From Acd1 sp049973945 (GTDB lineage Archaea; Thermoproteota; Thermoprotei_A; Sulfolobales; Sulfolobaceae): a DNA stretch of 33,352 bases. Made by a program: the position numbers and the translations under genes. The notes under the pieces were generated by a model. It was not told where the DNA came from. It ran no database searches and was given only the letters and a program-made list of their open reading frames with translations. The stretch is from NCBI GenBank assembly GCA_049973945.1, contig JBMFJH010000019.1, forward strand, positions 1 to 33,352. Reading direction: 5' to 3'. Shown here piece after piece: positions 1-7,145 of the stretch. Position 1 is the stretch's first letter; each line of letters starts with the position of its first letter.

Positions 1-680
1 AGATGCTCAGCAAGTGGGTCGGCGAGAGCGAGAAGGCCGTAAGGGAGATCTTCAGGAAGGCGAGGCAGGCTGCCCCAACGGTCGTCTTCTTCGACGAGAT
101 AGACGCAATCGCCCCAGCCAGAGGGATGGGCCACGACACCAGCGGTGTGTTAGAAAGAATTGTCAACCAGCTGTTGGCAGAAATGGACGGCATAACCCCC
201 CTGAACAGGGTAGTGGTAATCGCGGCCACCAACAGGCCCGACATCCTAGACCCAGCGTTGCTCAGGCCAGGTAGGTTCGACAGGCTGATTTACGTCCCGC
301 CTCCCGACAAGAGGGCTAGGCTGGAGATCCTGAAGGTGCACACCAGGAACGTGCCTTTAGCGCAAGACGTCAACTTGGAGGCGTTGGCCGAGAAGACGGA
401 AGGCTACACGGGGGCCGACCTTGAGGCCCTCGTGAGGGAGGCGACCATGCTCGTGCTCAGGAGGAGGTCGAACGAGTGCTACAAGCAAGCTCAAGAGAAG
501 TGCAAGGACAACGAGGACTGCGTGAAGAACCAGGTCAGGCAGTGTATGTCCTCCGCCGACCTGAAGGTCAGCGTGGCGGACTTCGAGGAGGCCATGAAGG
601 TAGTCCTGCCCTCACTCACGAAAGCTGATATTGCCAGGTATGAAAGAATGGCGAAAGAGCTCAAGAGGGCTCTGGCATGA
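1..680 (+). CDS. cdc48: Cdc48/VCP-type AAA+ ATPase, C-terminal part (5' end outside window)
   Basis: The reading frame is open to the left edge, so about 225 C-terminal residues are visible and the true start lies upstream. They form the second AAA+ domain (D2) without its Walker A. Seen: the pore loop KWVGESE (residues 4-10 of the visible part), Walker B VVFFDEIDA (27-35), sensor 1 AATNRPD (74-80), the arginine-finger region LLRPGRFDR (86-94) and the EGYTGADLEALVREA lid segment (133-147). Cdc48 is a hexameric unfoldase that extracts proteins for degradation; that role is family knowledge. The C-terminal tail carries four cysteines at visible residues 159, 167, 173 and 181, an unusual cluster. 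The gene ends in an ATGA overlap with the phosphoglycerate mutase gene, so the two are probably co-transcribed. Confidence 0.93.
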   Translation, partial: MLSKWVGESEKAVREIFRKARQAAPTVVFFDEIDAIAPARGMGHDTSGVLERIVNQLLAEMDGITPLNRVVVIAATNRPDILDPALLRPGRFDRLIYVPPPDKRARLEILKVHTRNVPLAQDVNLEALAEKTEGYTGADLEALVREATMLVLRRRSNECYKQAQEKCKDNEDCVKNQVRQCMSSADLKVSVADFEEAMKVVLPSLTKADIARYERMAKELKRALA

Positions 681-1918
681 AGCAGTACAAGATCCTTTTC
701 GTGGTGGCAGACGGCCTGGGGGACAGGCCCGTAAGCCAACTCAACGGGAAGACGCCCCTAGAGGCCGCCGACAAGCCCAACATCAGGGAGCTCGTGAGGA
801 GCTCGATAGTGGGCCTAATGGATCCGATAGCGCCCGGGATCAGGGCAGGATCCGACACGTCCCACCTAGCTATGTTCGGGCTCGACCCGTTCGAGTACTA
901 CAGGGGGAGAGGGGCCTTCGAGGCCATAGGAGCTGGGGCGTTGCTGGAGCCGGGCGACGTAGCGTTCAGGGGGAACTTCGCGACGGTGGACGAGAACATG
1001 GTAGTCAAGGACAGGAGGGCGGGGAGAAAGATCGAGGAGGCCGACGACCTAGTGAGGGAGCTGAACGAGAAAGTCGGAGAGATTGACGGGGTTAAGCCCC
1101 TGTTCTTCCACGGCACGGAGCACAGGGTCGCCGTAGTCCTGAGGGGGCTGAACCTCTCGGACAAGGTCAGCGACACGGATCCCCACGAGGTCGGGAAGAG
1201 AGTCCTGGAGAGCAAACCGCTAGACCAGAGCAAGGAAGCTGAGAGAACGGCGAGGATACTCAACGAGCTCACGAGGAGAATTTACGAAGTCCTCTCGAAG
1301 TCCGAGTACAACAAAGCTAGAATTTCCAAGGGCTTGCCCCCGGCGAACATTATCTTACTCAGGGGGGCCGCGATCTTCCAGGGATTGCCAAAGTTCAAGG
1401 AGTATACAGGATTGAACGCGGCTGCCGTGAGCGCAACCGCCCTGATAAAGGGGATCTGCAGGCAGTTAGGGATGGAAGTGGTAACCCCCCCGGGAGCGAC
1501 TGGGGGAGTGGACTCCGACTTGAACGCCAAGGCAGACGCGGCGATAAAGCTCCTTAGGGAGTACGACTACGTCTTCCTCCACGTCAAGGGAACCGACGCG
1601 GCCTCCCACGACGGCAACGCCAAGGCCAAGGTAGACGTGATCGAGAGGATAGACAGGATGATAGGCAGGATCTTGGACGGGTTCGGGAGGGAAGTAGTTA
1701 TAGCATTCACTGGAGACCACAGCACTCCCGTTGAAGTGAAGGAGCACACCAGCGACCCTGTTCCCTTCATGCTTTACTTACCCTTCCCCGCTAACTTCGA
1801 CGGGGTGAGCGACTTCAACGAGAGGGAGGCGAGGAAGGGCTCCCTGAGGATCAGGGGATTGGACGTAACCAACTTATTGCTTGGGTACTCCAATAGAGCT
1901 GAGAAATACGGGGCGTGA
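677..1918 (+). CDS. apgM: 2,3-bisphosphoglycerate-independent phosphoglycerate mutase, archaeal type
   Basis: Interconverts 3- and 2-phosphoglycerate in glycolysis and gluconeogenesis. The 413-residue protein is the usual ApgM length and shows the alkaline-phosphatase-superfamily metal sites: VVADGLGD near residues 9-16, the nucleophile segment RAGSDTSHL (about 57-64, Ser59 the likely phosphorylated serine), HVKGTDAASHDG in the last third, and FTGDHSTPVEVKEH towards the C-terminus, which supplies further Asp/His metal ligands. The ATG overlaps the stop of the upstream AAA+ gene (ATGA), indicating translational coupling. The downstream gap of about 50 nt is convergent with the glycosyltransferase gene, and a T-rich stretch just after it may end transcription. 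Confidence 0.95.
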   Translation: MKQYKILFVVADGLGDRPVSQLNGKTPLEAADKPNIRELVRSSIVGLMDPIAPGIRAGSDTSHLAMFGLDPFEYYRGRGAFEAIGAGALLEPGDVAFRGNFATVDENMVVKDRRAGRKIEEADDLVRELNEKVGEIDGVKPLFFHGTEHRVAVVLRGLNLSDKVSDTDPHEVGKRVLESKPLDQSKEAERTARILNELTRRIYEVLSKSEYNKARISKGLPPANIILLRGAAIFQGLPKFKEYTGLNAAAVSATALIKGICRQLGMEVVTPPGATGGVDSDLNAKADAAIKLLREYDYVFLHVKGTDAASHDGNAKAKVDVIERIDRMIGRILDGFGREVVIAFTGDHSTPVEVKEHTSDPVPFMLYLPFPANFDGVSDFNEREARKGSLRIRGLDVTNLLLGYSNRAEKYGA

Positions 1919-1968
1919 GGAGGCTCGAAAGGGCCGATCGGTGAAGAGCCCGCGCAGGACTGACCCGC

Positions 1969-2676
1969 TCATTTTTTCCTCTCCTTTCTCAGCCGCATCA
2001 CCTGGTTCCAGAACTCCCTGATCTCCCTGCTCCCCAACTTGCTCTTTCCGCTCTCCCTGTTCCTGAAAACGTAAGGCACGTCGCAGACCTTGGCCTGGGG
2101 GTTCCTGACGAGTACGTCAAGTAAAGCCTTGTACCCCGAGGTCGTGATCTCCGGCTTGACCCTGTCCTTCCTGACCGCGAAGAACCCGGAGACTGGGTCG
2201 CTGCTCTTCCTGGCCTCCGGGAGGAAAAGTTTGGCCAGAGTGATCGCGCCCCAGGAGATAACCCTCCTCTTTAAGGGCCAGCCCTCTATCCTTCCTCCCT
2301 TCGTGTACCTGGAGCCGACGACGATATCACAGCCAGACCTAAGCCTCTCGAGGAACTGCGGGAGCACCTCGGGAGGGTGCTGTAAGTCCGCGTCCATTAC
2401 AGCCACGAAGTTGCACGGGGACCTCTCGATCCCCACCCTTATCGCTGTCCCCAAACCCTTCTCCCCTCTCCTCTCGATGAGAGATATCTTGCCCTCCTCG
2501 GCCATCCTCTTCGCCAACTCGAAGGTCCCGTCGGTGCTCTCGTCGTCGACCACCACGATCGAGTAACCGAGGGCTAGGATCTTCTCGACTAGTATCGGTA
2601 AGTTCTCCGCCTCGTTCCTGGTGGGCAACACCACGCAGAGCTCCTTGGCCTCGAAGCTACCGTAGAACTCTAGCAC
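1969..2676 (-). CDS. Family 2 glycosyltransferase, dolichyl-phosphate-sugar synthase type
   Basis: A 235-residue soluble GT-A enzyme of the dolichol-phosphate mannosyltransferase group. Visible features are VVLPTRNEAENLP (15-27), VVVDDESTDGT (41-51), GLGTAIRVG (74-82), the metal-binding DAD of VAVMDADLQHPPE (95-97) and VVGSRYTKGG. There is no C-terminal membrane domain, so it resembles the short DPM1-like form. It would load a nucleotide sugar onto a polyprenyl phosphate at the cytoplasmic membrane face for glycosylation; the sugar cannot be told from sequence. The start is a GTG overlapping the dephospho-CoA kinase stop by 7 nt, making it the last gene of the S6e-aIF2g-Rpo7 operon. Confidence 0.85.
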   Translation of the reverse strand: MLEFYGSFEAKELCVVLPTRNEAENLPILVEKILALGYSIVVVDDESTDGTFELAKRMAEEGKISLIERRGEKGLGTAIRVGIERSPCNFVAVMDADLQHPPEVLPQFLERLRSGCDIVVGSRYTKGGRIEGWPLKRRVISWGAITLAKLFLPEARKSSDPVSGFFAVRKDRVKPEITTSGYKALLDVLVRNPQAKVCDVPYVFRNRESGKSKLGSREIREFWNQVMRLRKERKK

Positions 2677-3200
2677 CGAGTTGGAATGAACCTCTCGAAC
2701 AAAACCTTAACCCTCTCTTTGGAGAACCTGTTGACCTCCAGGACTACGATCCCTGCATTGGGTTGGCCGTAAACTATGTACGACCCTTCGTTCATGTAGA
2801 GCACGAGAGGGACGACCAGCAAGTCCTCCTCACCCTCCACCAGAACCACGCTCCTCTTCCCCGAGTCCAGCAACTTCTTTAAGACCTCAATCGTTGATGC
2901 CCTCACCAGGCCGGGCTCATTCCTCACGCTGATCACTTCGTAACCTTCGACTGATTTGACCTCCTTCGATATCACCCTTTTGGTTTTCCCGTCTATTAGG
3001 GCGAGCCTCGGCCTCAATCCCAGGGAGAAGGAGGTCTCCGTCACAACGTCCCCTACGGTCACGAAGTCCTTGTCCTTGATGAAGCGGAAGAAAGCCTCAA
3101 CGTTTACGAAAAGTGGGCCGTAAGGCCTGGACAGTTCCTTCCGAATTTCGAGGGGTAGCTTGAAGCAGACGTCTACTTCACCTTTATCGCGTACCTCCAA
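2670..3200 (-). CDS. GTP-dependent dephospho-CoA kinase (DUF359 family)
   Basis: 176 residues of the archaeal DUF359 family, whose Thermococcus member is the GTP-dependent dephospho-CoA kinase performing the last step of coenzyme A synthesis. Seen: the conserved N-terminal block LPLEIRKELSRPYGPLF (15-31), GDVVTETSF, the acidic motif VLVEGEEDLLVVP (about 118-130) and GQPNAGIVV (about 144-152). No Walker A is present, which fits the family. The only start that keeps the N-terminal block is the TTG at 3200. It lies 28 nt inside the spt4 gene, so expression is probably coupled to spt4. Confidence 0.85.
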   Translation of the reverse strand: MEVRDKGEVDVCFKLPLEIRKELSRPYGPLFVNVEAFFRFIKDKDFVTVGDVVTETSFSLGLRPRLALIDGKTKRVISKEVKSVEGYEVISVRNEPGLVRASTIEVLKKLLDSGKRSVVLVEGEEDLLVVPLVLYMNEGSYIVYGQPNAGIVVLEVNRFSKERVKVLFERFIPTRC

Positions 3201-3385
3201 GGCTTCTGCACTCCCATGAGCTGTGCGACGTAGGACCTACTGTCGAGGACGACGACCATTCCCTCCCACTCCTCAGTGTAGTTGACCTGACCGCACACCG
3301 GGCACGGTTCTCCCTTCTCCTTATAGCTCGCCAGCACTAAGGCTCTACAATTTCTGCATGCGACGAACTCCTTTATCTTCGCCAT
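3173..3385 (-). CDS. spt4: Transcription elongation factor Spt4
   Basis: A 70-residue protein that partners Spt5/NusG to clamp the transcribing RNA polymerase. It has the four-cysteine zinc ribbon: Cys10 and Cys13 (CRNC), and Cys28 and Cys31 (CPVC), then the Spt5-contacting segment EEWEGMVVVLDS. The ATG is preceded by the strong ribosome-binding site GAGGTGA with a short spacer. It directly follows rpo7, the usual archaeal arrangement, and overlaps the dephospho-CoA kinase gene at its 3' end. Confidence 0.95.
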   Translation of the reverse strand: MAKIKEFVACRNCRALVLASYKEKGEPCPVCGQVNYTEEWEGMVVVLDSRSYVAQLMGVQKPWRYAIKVK

Positions 3386-3395
3386 TCATCTCACC

Positions 3396-3941
3396 TCAGG
3401 CCTTCACTTTCCCAGGCGTTATCCACTCCAGCTTACCCAAGTACGGCTGCCTCATAGTCATCTGAACCCTCATCCCCCTCCCGGGCTCGATGCTGACTCC
3501 TATAACCCTGGCCCTCACCACGTCGCCCTTCTGTAAGACCTTCTTGCTCGTCTCCCCTATCAGGGCTCCCCTGTTGGGGTCGAACTTCAGCCTGTCGTCC
3601 GTGACCTGAGAGACGTGAACGACCCCGTCCAAGGGGCCTATGTTTATGAAGACTAGGTTCTGAGTCACCTGAGTGACTATGCCCTCCACCACTTCTCCCT
3701 GGACTGGGTAGAAGGTCAAGGCGTTGAAGGTGACCTCGTGATATGTGGCGCCGTCTCCGGGGATTATCATGCCCTCGTCGCTGACCTGAGGGTCAAAGAC
3801 GGCAACAACGAGCCCTATATCTTTAAATAGCTTGTCCTGGTAAGCCTCTTTGAGGACAGTAGTAGCGATGGACTGAAGGTCGGAGCCGAACATGCTCGGG
3901 GGAATCCTGATCACGCTCCTGAGCTTCACGAGTTTAAACAT
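3396..3941 (-). CDS. rpo7: DNA-directed RNA polymerase subunit Rpo7 (RpoE')
   Basis: Subunit of the Rpo4/Rpo7 stalk, homologous to eukaryotic RPB7, which binds emerging RNA and helps promoter opening. The 181 residues show the RNP-like N-terminal half (MFKLVKLRSVIRIPP onward) and an S1/OB domain from about residue 80 to 165, including GEVVEGIVTQV and GPLDGVVHVSQV. The ATG follows GGTGA at a 7-nt spacing. The gene lies between the PIN-domain gene and spt4 in the leftward operon. Confidence 0.96.
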   Translation of the reverse strand: MFKLVKLRSVIRIPPSMFGSDLQSIATTVLKEAYQDKLFKDIGLVVAVFDPQVSDEGMIIPGDGATYHEVTFNALTFYPVQGEVVEGIVTQVTQNLVFINIGPLDGVVHVSQVTDDRLKFDPNRGALIGETSKKVLQKGDVVRARVIGVSIEPGRGMRVQMTMRQPYLGKLEWITPGKVKA

Positions 3942-3964
3942 AGAAACGTCACCCCCGCAATTGA

Positions 3965-4351
3965 CTATTGAAAATTAATAGTTTTGCCTCTCCCCCTCGG
4001 GGTTACTACCGTTATTCCCTCCCTTTTAGCCCTCTCCTTGAGCCTCATGTCAGCCGTAAAGAGCGCGGCCCCCTCCGCTTTACAGAGGTTTATCAGAACG
4101 TCGTCGGTCTTGCCCTGAGGGGTCTCGACCACCCTGACCTTCCCAGATTTAAGCTTCAAGTACTCCATGGCCACCCTAGCCTTACTGCTCTCCGCGAACC
4201 TCCTCGAGTTCAGCTTTGAGCTGATCTCGTTAAGGACGGCCCTCGGCACGATGAACTCCAGGTCTCCCGCGTACTCCTGAGTGAGGAGCTCTATGGGGTC
4301 GAAGCCGTCCTTGACCATGAGGAGCACGCTCGTGTCGAGGACGACCTTCAG
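3965..4351 (-). CDS. PIN-domain nuclease-like protein with probable CTG start
   Basis: A PIN-domain protein of about 128 residues sitting between aif2g and rpo7. The canonical N-terminus of such proteins (M-K-V-V-L-D-T-S) is encoded here as CTG-AAG-GTC-GTC-CTC-GAC-ACG-AGC, with the first catalytic Asp at residue 5. Starting at the next available GTG (4327) would remove that Asp. A stop closes the frame a few codons upstream with no ATG, GTG or TTG between. The CTG overlaps the aif2g stop as CTGA, and GGTGA lies 9 nt upstream. Later acidic residues are KTDDVLINL and LFTADMRLKERA, matching the PIN active-site pattern. Related PIN proteins process ribosomal RNA or act as toxins; the position suggests a housekeeping role, but that is inference. 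Confidence 0.75.
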   Translation of the reverse strand: MKVVLDTSVLLMVKDGFDPIELLTQEYAGDLEFIVPRAVLNEISSKLNSRRFAESSKARVAMEYLKLKSGKVRVVETPQGKTDDVLINLCKAEGAALFTADMRLKERAKREGITVVTPRGRGKTINFQ

Positions 4352-5601
4352 TAAGCTATTTCACCCCAGCCGGAGAGCCTCCACCTTCCGCCTATCTGCC
4401 TGCTTATGACCGCCTTCAGGCCCTTAGAGTAGAGCACAACTGGCCTCTTCAGCTCTATGATCAGCTTGTTCTTGGTCACGGTCTTCGCTGTCCCCAGCGT
4501 TGTGGACGAGCCCACGTTGATCATCAGGTTCTCCTTGGGCTTTATCGGCTCCATCTTGCTCATGTCCTTAGAGCCGACTACCCTCTCCAGCTGCTGGTAG
4601 TCATGAATCTCGAGCTCCCAGACCACTGGAACATCTGCGTCAGCCTTAACGAGCACGCTACCAATGAGGGCGTCCGCCTTGGTATAAGAGGGATCCAAGT
4701 AAGTGCCTACAGCCAAAAGCCCGCCCGGCTTAGCCTCCTCGACCTCGAGGTCGCCGAACCTTAGCGATGCCACCTTCGTCAAGAGCGGTACATACTCGGC
4801 CTTCCCGCCCGGCTTCTCGACCCTGAAGCCCGGGAGTACTTTGACCTCGTCTCCGACCTTCAGCTTGCCCTGGATTAGGCTACCTCCAACAACCCCTCCC
4901 TTCAGCTCTTTGCCTGGGGTACCAGGCCTGTTCACGTCGAAGCTCCTTATGATGAGCATTATGGGATCGACATTCACGTTCCTTTCGGGCGTCTTGATAG
5001 TCCTCTCTATTTCCATTAGCAGGGCGTCTATGTTGACCTTGTGTAGCGCGCTCACAGGGACTATCGGGGCGTCCTCCGCCCAGGTGCCCTTGAGGAACTG
5101 TTTGATCTCCTTGTACTGCTTGACAGCGTCCTCCTTGCTCACCACGTCTATCTTGTTCTGAACGACGATAAGCTGCTTTATCCCCGCTATTCCCAAGGCG
5201 ATGAAGTGCTCCCTGGTTTGGGGCTGGGGGAAAGGCTCGTTCGCCGCGACTACTAAAAGGGCGCCGTCCATTAGGGCCGAGCCTGACAGCATAGTGGCCA
5301 TCAGGATCTCGTGGCCCGGAGCGTCGACGAACGATACCCTCCTCAGGAACTTGGGCTCCTGGTCGCTGTTACAGTGGGAGCAAGAGGGTTCCGTGACGTA
5401 AGCCTCCGGCCCCTTGCAGGCCTCACATAAGCCCACGCTGGCCTCAGCGTAGCCTAACTTTATCGTCATCCCTCGCTTGAGCTCCTCCGAGTGCTTCGAA
5501 GTCCAAACTCCCGTTATGGCCTGGACTAGCGTCGTCTTACCGTGGTCTACGTGACCTACTACTCCTATATTGACTTCAGGCTGAACCCTCGGCCAGGCCA
5601 A
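4348..5601 (-). CDS. eif2g: Translation initiation factor aIF2 subunit gamma
   Basis: The GTPase core of the archaeal initiation factor that brings Met-tRNAi to the ribosome. Motifs: P-loop GHVDHGKT (16-23), switch 2 DAPGHE (93-98), NKID (149-152), and a zinc knuckle with Cys59, Cys62, Cys74 and Cys77. Two beta-barrel domains follow, and 417 residues is the normal size. The start is TTG, supported by GGTGA 4 nt before it; that GGTGA contains the stop codon of rps6e, so the two genes are translationally coupled. The 3' end overlaps the PIN-domain gene. Confidence 0.97.
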   Translation of the reverse strand: MAWPRVQPEVNIGVVGHVDHGKTTLVQAITGVWTSKHSEELKRGMTIKLGYAEASVGLCEACKGPEAYVTEPSCSHCNSDQEPKFLRRVSFVDAPGHEILMATMLSGSALMDGALLVVAANEPFPQPQTREHFIALGIAGIKQLIVVQNKIDVVSKEDAVKQYKEIKQFLKGTWAEDAPIVPVSALHKVNIDALLMEIERTIKTPERNVNVDPIMLIIRSFDVNRPGTPGKELKGGVVGGSLIQGKLKVGDEVKVLPGFRVEKPGGKAEYVPLLTKVASLRFGDLEVEEAKPGGLLAVGTYLDPSYTKADALIGSVLVKADADVPVVWELEIHDYQQLERVVGSKDMSKMEPIKPKENLMINVGSSTTLGTAKTVTKNKLIIELKRPVVLYSKGLKAVISRQIGGRWRLSGWGEIAY

Positions 5602-5605
5602 GAAA

Positions 5606-5610
5606 TCACC
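5606..5610 (-). promoter_or_regulatory. Ribosome-binding site GGTGA that decides the TTG start of aif2g
   Basis: Read on the minus strand the sequence is AAGGTGATTTCTTG. GGTGA complements the 3' end of archaeal 16S rRNA and sits 4 nt before the TTG at 5601. Its TGA is also the rps6e stop. Confidence 0.75.
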
Positions 5611-6244
5611 TTACTATCACAGTGTTGACTTGGACTATTTCGCCCGAGATCTGGTTGCCCCTTACCATCTTTTTCTTCCTAACGTCTTCCTTAGGCCTGT
5701 AACCCGGAGGGCCGCTCAGAATTATCTTGCGCTTCGCCGGGCCGCTGACGTCGAACCTCATGGGGAAGCCGCTGTTGTCGGAGCCGCCGGTTATCTTGAG
5801 CTTGAGGTTGACACCAACGACGTTGGTCTCAAAGACGTCGCCGATTTTGGCCCCGATGAGCCGAGGTAGCTTGGTCTGATCTACAGCTATTTGGAAGGCC
5901 TTAGTCCTGTAGGCCTTAGCGTCGAACTCGTTCCCGCCGTGCTTCTCGCCTACAGTTTGACTCACCCAAATCTCGTTCTCTGGAACCTCGTTCGAAACCT
6001 TGATCAGCAGGTGGGTCTTGACCTTCTGCTTCTTGTCGCCCTCCTGCTTGACCGTCTCTATCGTGACGAAGTTGTCTGCGCCCAAAGCCTCCTTGGTCTT
6101 CTGGTTCATCAAAGCTACCGGCAAAGCTTTCCCTTCCTTCTCGCCCTTCACGCTCTCCACTTTGTCCGAGACCTTGACCTTCACGTCCAGGACTTTCGGG
6201 TTCTTGGTAGCGGGGTCCGAGATGACCAGCTTGAAGTCCGGCAA
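5606..6244 (-). CDS. rps6e: Small-subunit ribosomal protein S6e
   Basis: About 212 residues from the chosen TTG start, which gives M-PDFKLVISDP, the normal archaeal S6e N-terminus. A longer frame opens at a GTG at 6265, but the TATA-like element at 6279-6288 predicts a transcript start near 6257, downstream of that GTG. Family signatures include KLKITGGSDNSGFPMRFDV, KRKIILSGPPGYRP and the C-terminal VNTVIVR. It is the first gene of the leftward operon and is followed immediately by aif2g, a common archaeal pairing of ribosomal and initiation-factor genes. Confidence 0.93.
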   Translation of the reverse strand: MPDFKLVISDPATKNPKVLDVKVKVSDKVESVKGEKEGKALPVALMNQKTKEALGADNFVTIETVKQEGDKKQKVKTHLLIKVSNEVPENEIWVSQTVGEKHGGNEFDAKAYRTKAFQIAVDQTKLPRLIGAKIGDVFETNVVGVNLKLKITGGSDNSGFPMRFDVSGPAKRKIILSGPPGYRPKEDVRKKKMVRGNQISGEIVQVNTVIVR

Positions 6245-6275
6245 CGCCGATAACCCTTCTTTCACGAGTACAGCT

Positions 6276-6289
6276 AAAATATAAAAAGT
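6276..6289. promoter_or_regulatory. TATA element probably shared by rps6e (-) and cbiX (+)
   Basis: The only strongly AT-rich patch between the divergent genes reads AAAATATAAAAAGT. Its centre (about 6283) is 26 nt from the cbiX ATG at 6309, implying a leaderless mRNA, and about 39 nt from the rps6e TTG, implying a leader of about a dozen nucleotides. Confidence 0.5.
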
Positions 6290-6308
6290 CTAACCACGCC
6301 GAGGGTGT

Positions 6309-6686
6309 ATGTTAGGCGTCCTCCTCGCCTTGCACGGATCAAGGGACTCCTCCTGGGCGACGGTCGCGGAGGGCTATAGGGACTACCTGAGCAAGTACTT
6401 CCAGCTAGTCGAGGTCGGTTACCTGGAGTACAACTCCCCGAGCCTGAGGGAGGCTCTTGAGAGTCTCGTCCAGAAGGGGGCAGACGAAGTCGTGGTAGTC
6501 CCGCTGTTCATATCTTTAGGAACCCACTTAAGGAGGGACTTCCCTAAGGCCCTGGGGCTCAATGAAGGCTATGCGGAAGTAAACGGGAAGAAGGTCAGGG
6601 TGAAAATAGCCGACCCAATAGGGGTTGACGAAAGGGTCGCCGAAGTGTTGAAGGACAGGGCCTTGGAGGCGATCAAAAAGCCTTAA
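6309..6686 (+). CDS. cbiX: Small sirohydrochlorin chelatase of the CbiX type
   Basis: A 125-residue single-domain class II chelatase that inserts a divalent metal (Co2+, or Fe2+/Ni2+ in some relatives) into sirohydrochlorin for B12, siroheme or related cofactors. The two metal-site histidines are visible: His9 in LLALHGSRD and His73 in SLGTHLRRD, with VVVVPLFI before the second. The length matches the short archaeal CbiX, which works as a homodimer. The same window carries cbiA, another corrin step. The metal cannot be assigned from sequence. The stop overlaps the convergent rps15 stop by 4 nt. Confidence 0.87.
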   Translation: MLGVLLALHGSRDSSWATVAEGYRDYLSKYFQLVEVGYLEYNSPSLREALESLVQKGADEVVVVPLFISLGTHLRRDFPKALGLNEGYAEVNGKKVRVKIADPIGVDERVAEVLKDRALEAIKKP

Positions 6687-7141
6687 GTAGAGCCTCCGAC
6701 CAGGAGCTTCGCCGCTTCTGGGTCGTACTTCCAGTCCTGAGGAAGCTTGCCGACTTCTTTATAGTACCTCACTAGCCTCCTGATCTTGGACTCTATCTCC
6801 TCGAGGCCTCTCTTGGCGGTCTTGTCCTTAGGGTGCTCCATCAGGTGCCTCCTCACGTTCACAGCCCTCTTTATCAGGTTGAACAGATCCTCGGGGATCT
6901 GAGGGGCCAAGCCCTTCTCCTCGAGAATGTGGCCCAGCTTCTTGCCGGTGACCTGCTTGACCAAAGGAATCCCGAACTGGTCCCTCAGAATGAGCCCGAT
7001 CATGCTCGGGGGATAGCCCTTCTTGGCCAGATCCTCCACTATTACCTCTACTTCCTCAGCTGTGTACCTCACCCACTTGGGGGCTCCGACCTTAACTGGC
7101 CTAGTCGACCCTGAACGACCCTTAGCCCTCTTCTTGTTCAC
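6683..7141 (-). CDS. rps15: Small-subunit ribosomal protein S15
   Basis: 152 residues, the archaeal/eukaryotic length with an N-terminal extension (KVGAPKWVRYTAEEVE) preceding the S15 core (DLFNLIKRAVNVRRHL, DKTAKRGLEEIESKIRRLVRYYK). It binds the central domain of 16S rRNA. The start is GTG at 7141, preceded by GGTGA at 4 nt. It lies 4 nt after the core metE gene and is the last gene of the PCNA3-MetE operon. Confidence 0.96.
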   Translation of the reverse strand: MNKKRAKGRSGSTRPVKVGAPKWVRYTAEEVEVIVEDLAKKGYPPSMIGLILRDQFGIPLVKQVTGKKLGHILEEKGLAPQIPEDLFNLIKRAVNVRRHLMEHPKDKTAKRGLEEIESKIRRLVRYYKEVGKLPQDWKYDPEAAKLLVGGST

Positions 7142-7145
7142 GCTC

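Noticed and set aside
1919..1968. GGCTC...GAGCC pairing after apgM, considered as an sRNA
   Set aside because: No C/D or H/ACA boxes at proper spacing; probably incidental.
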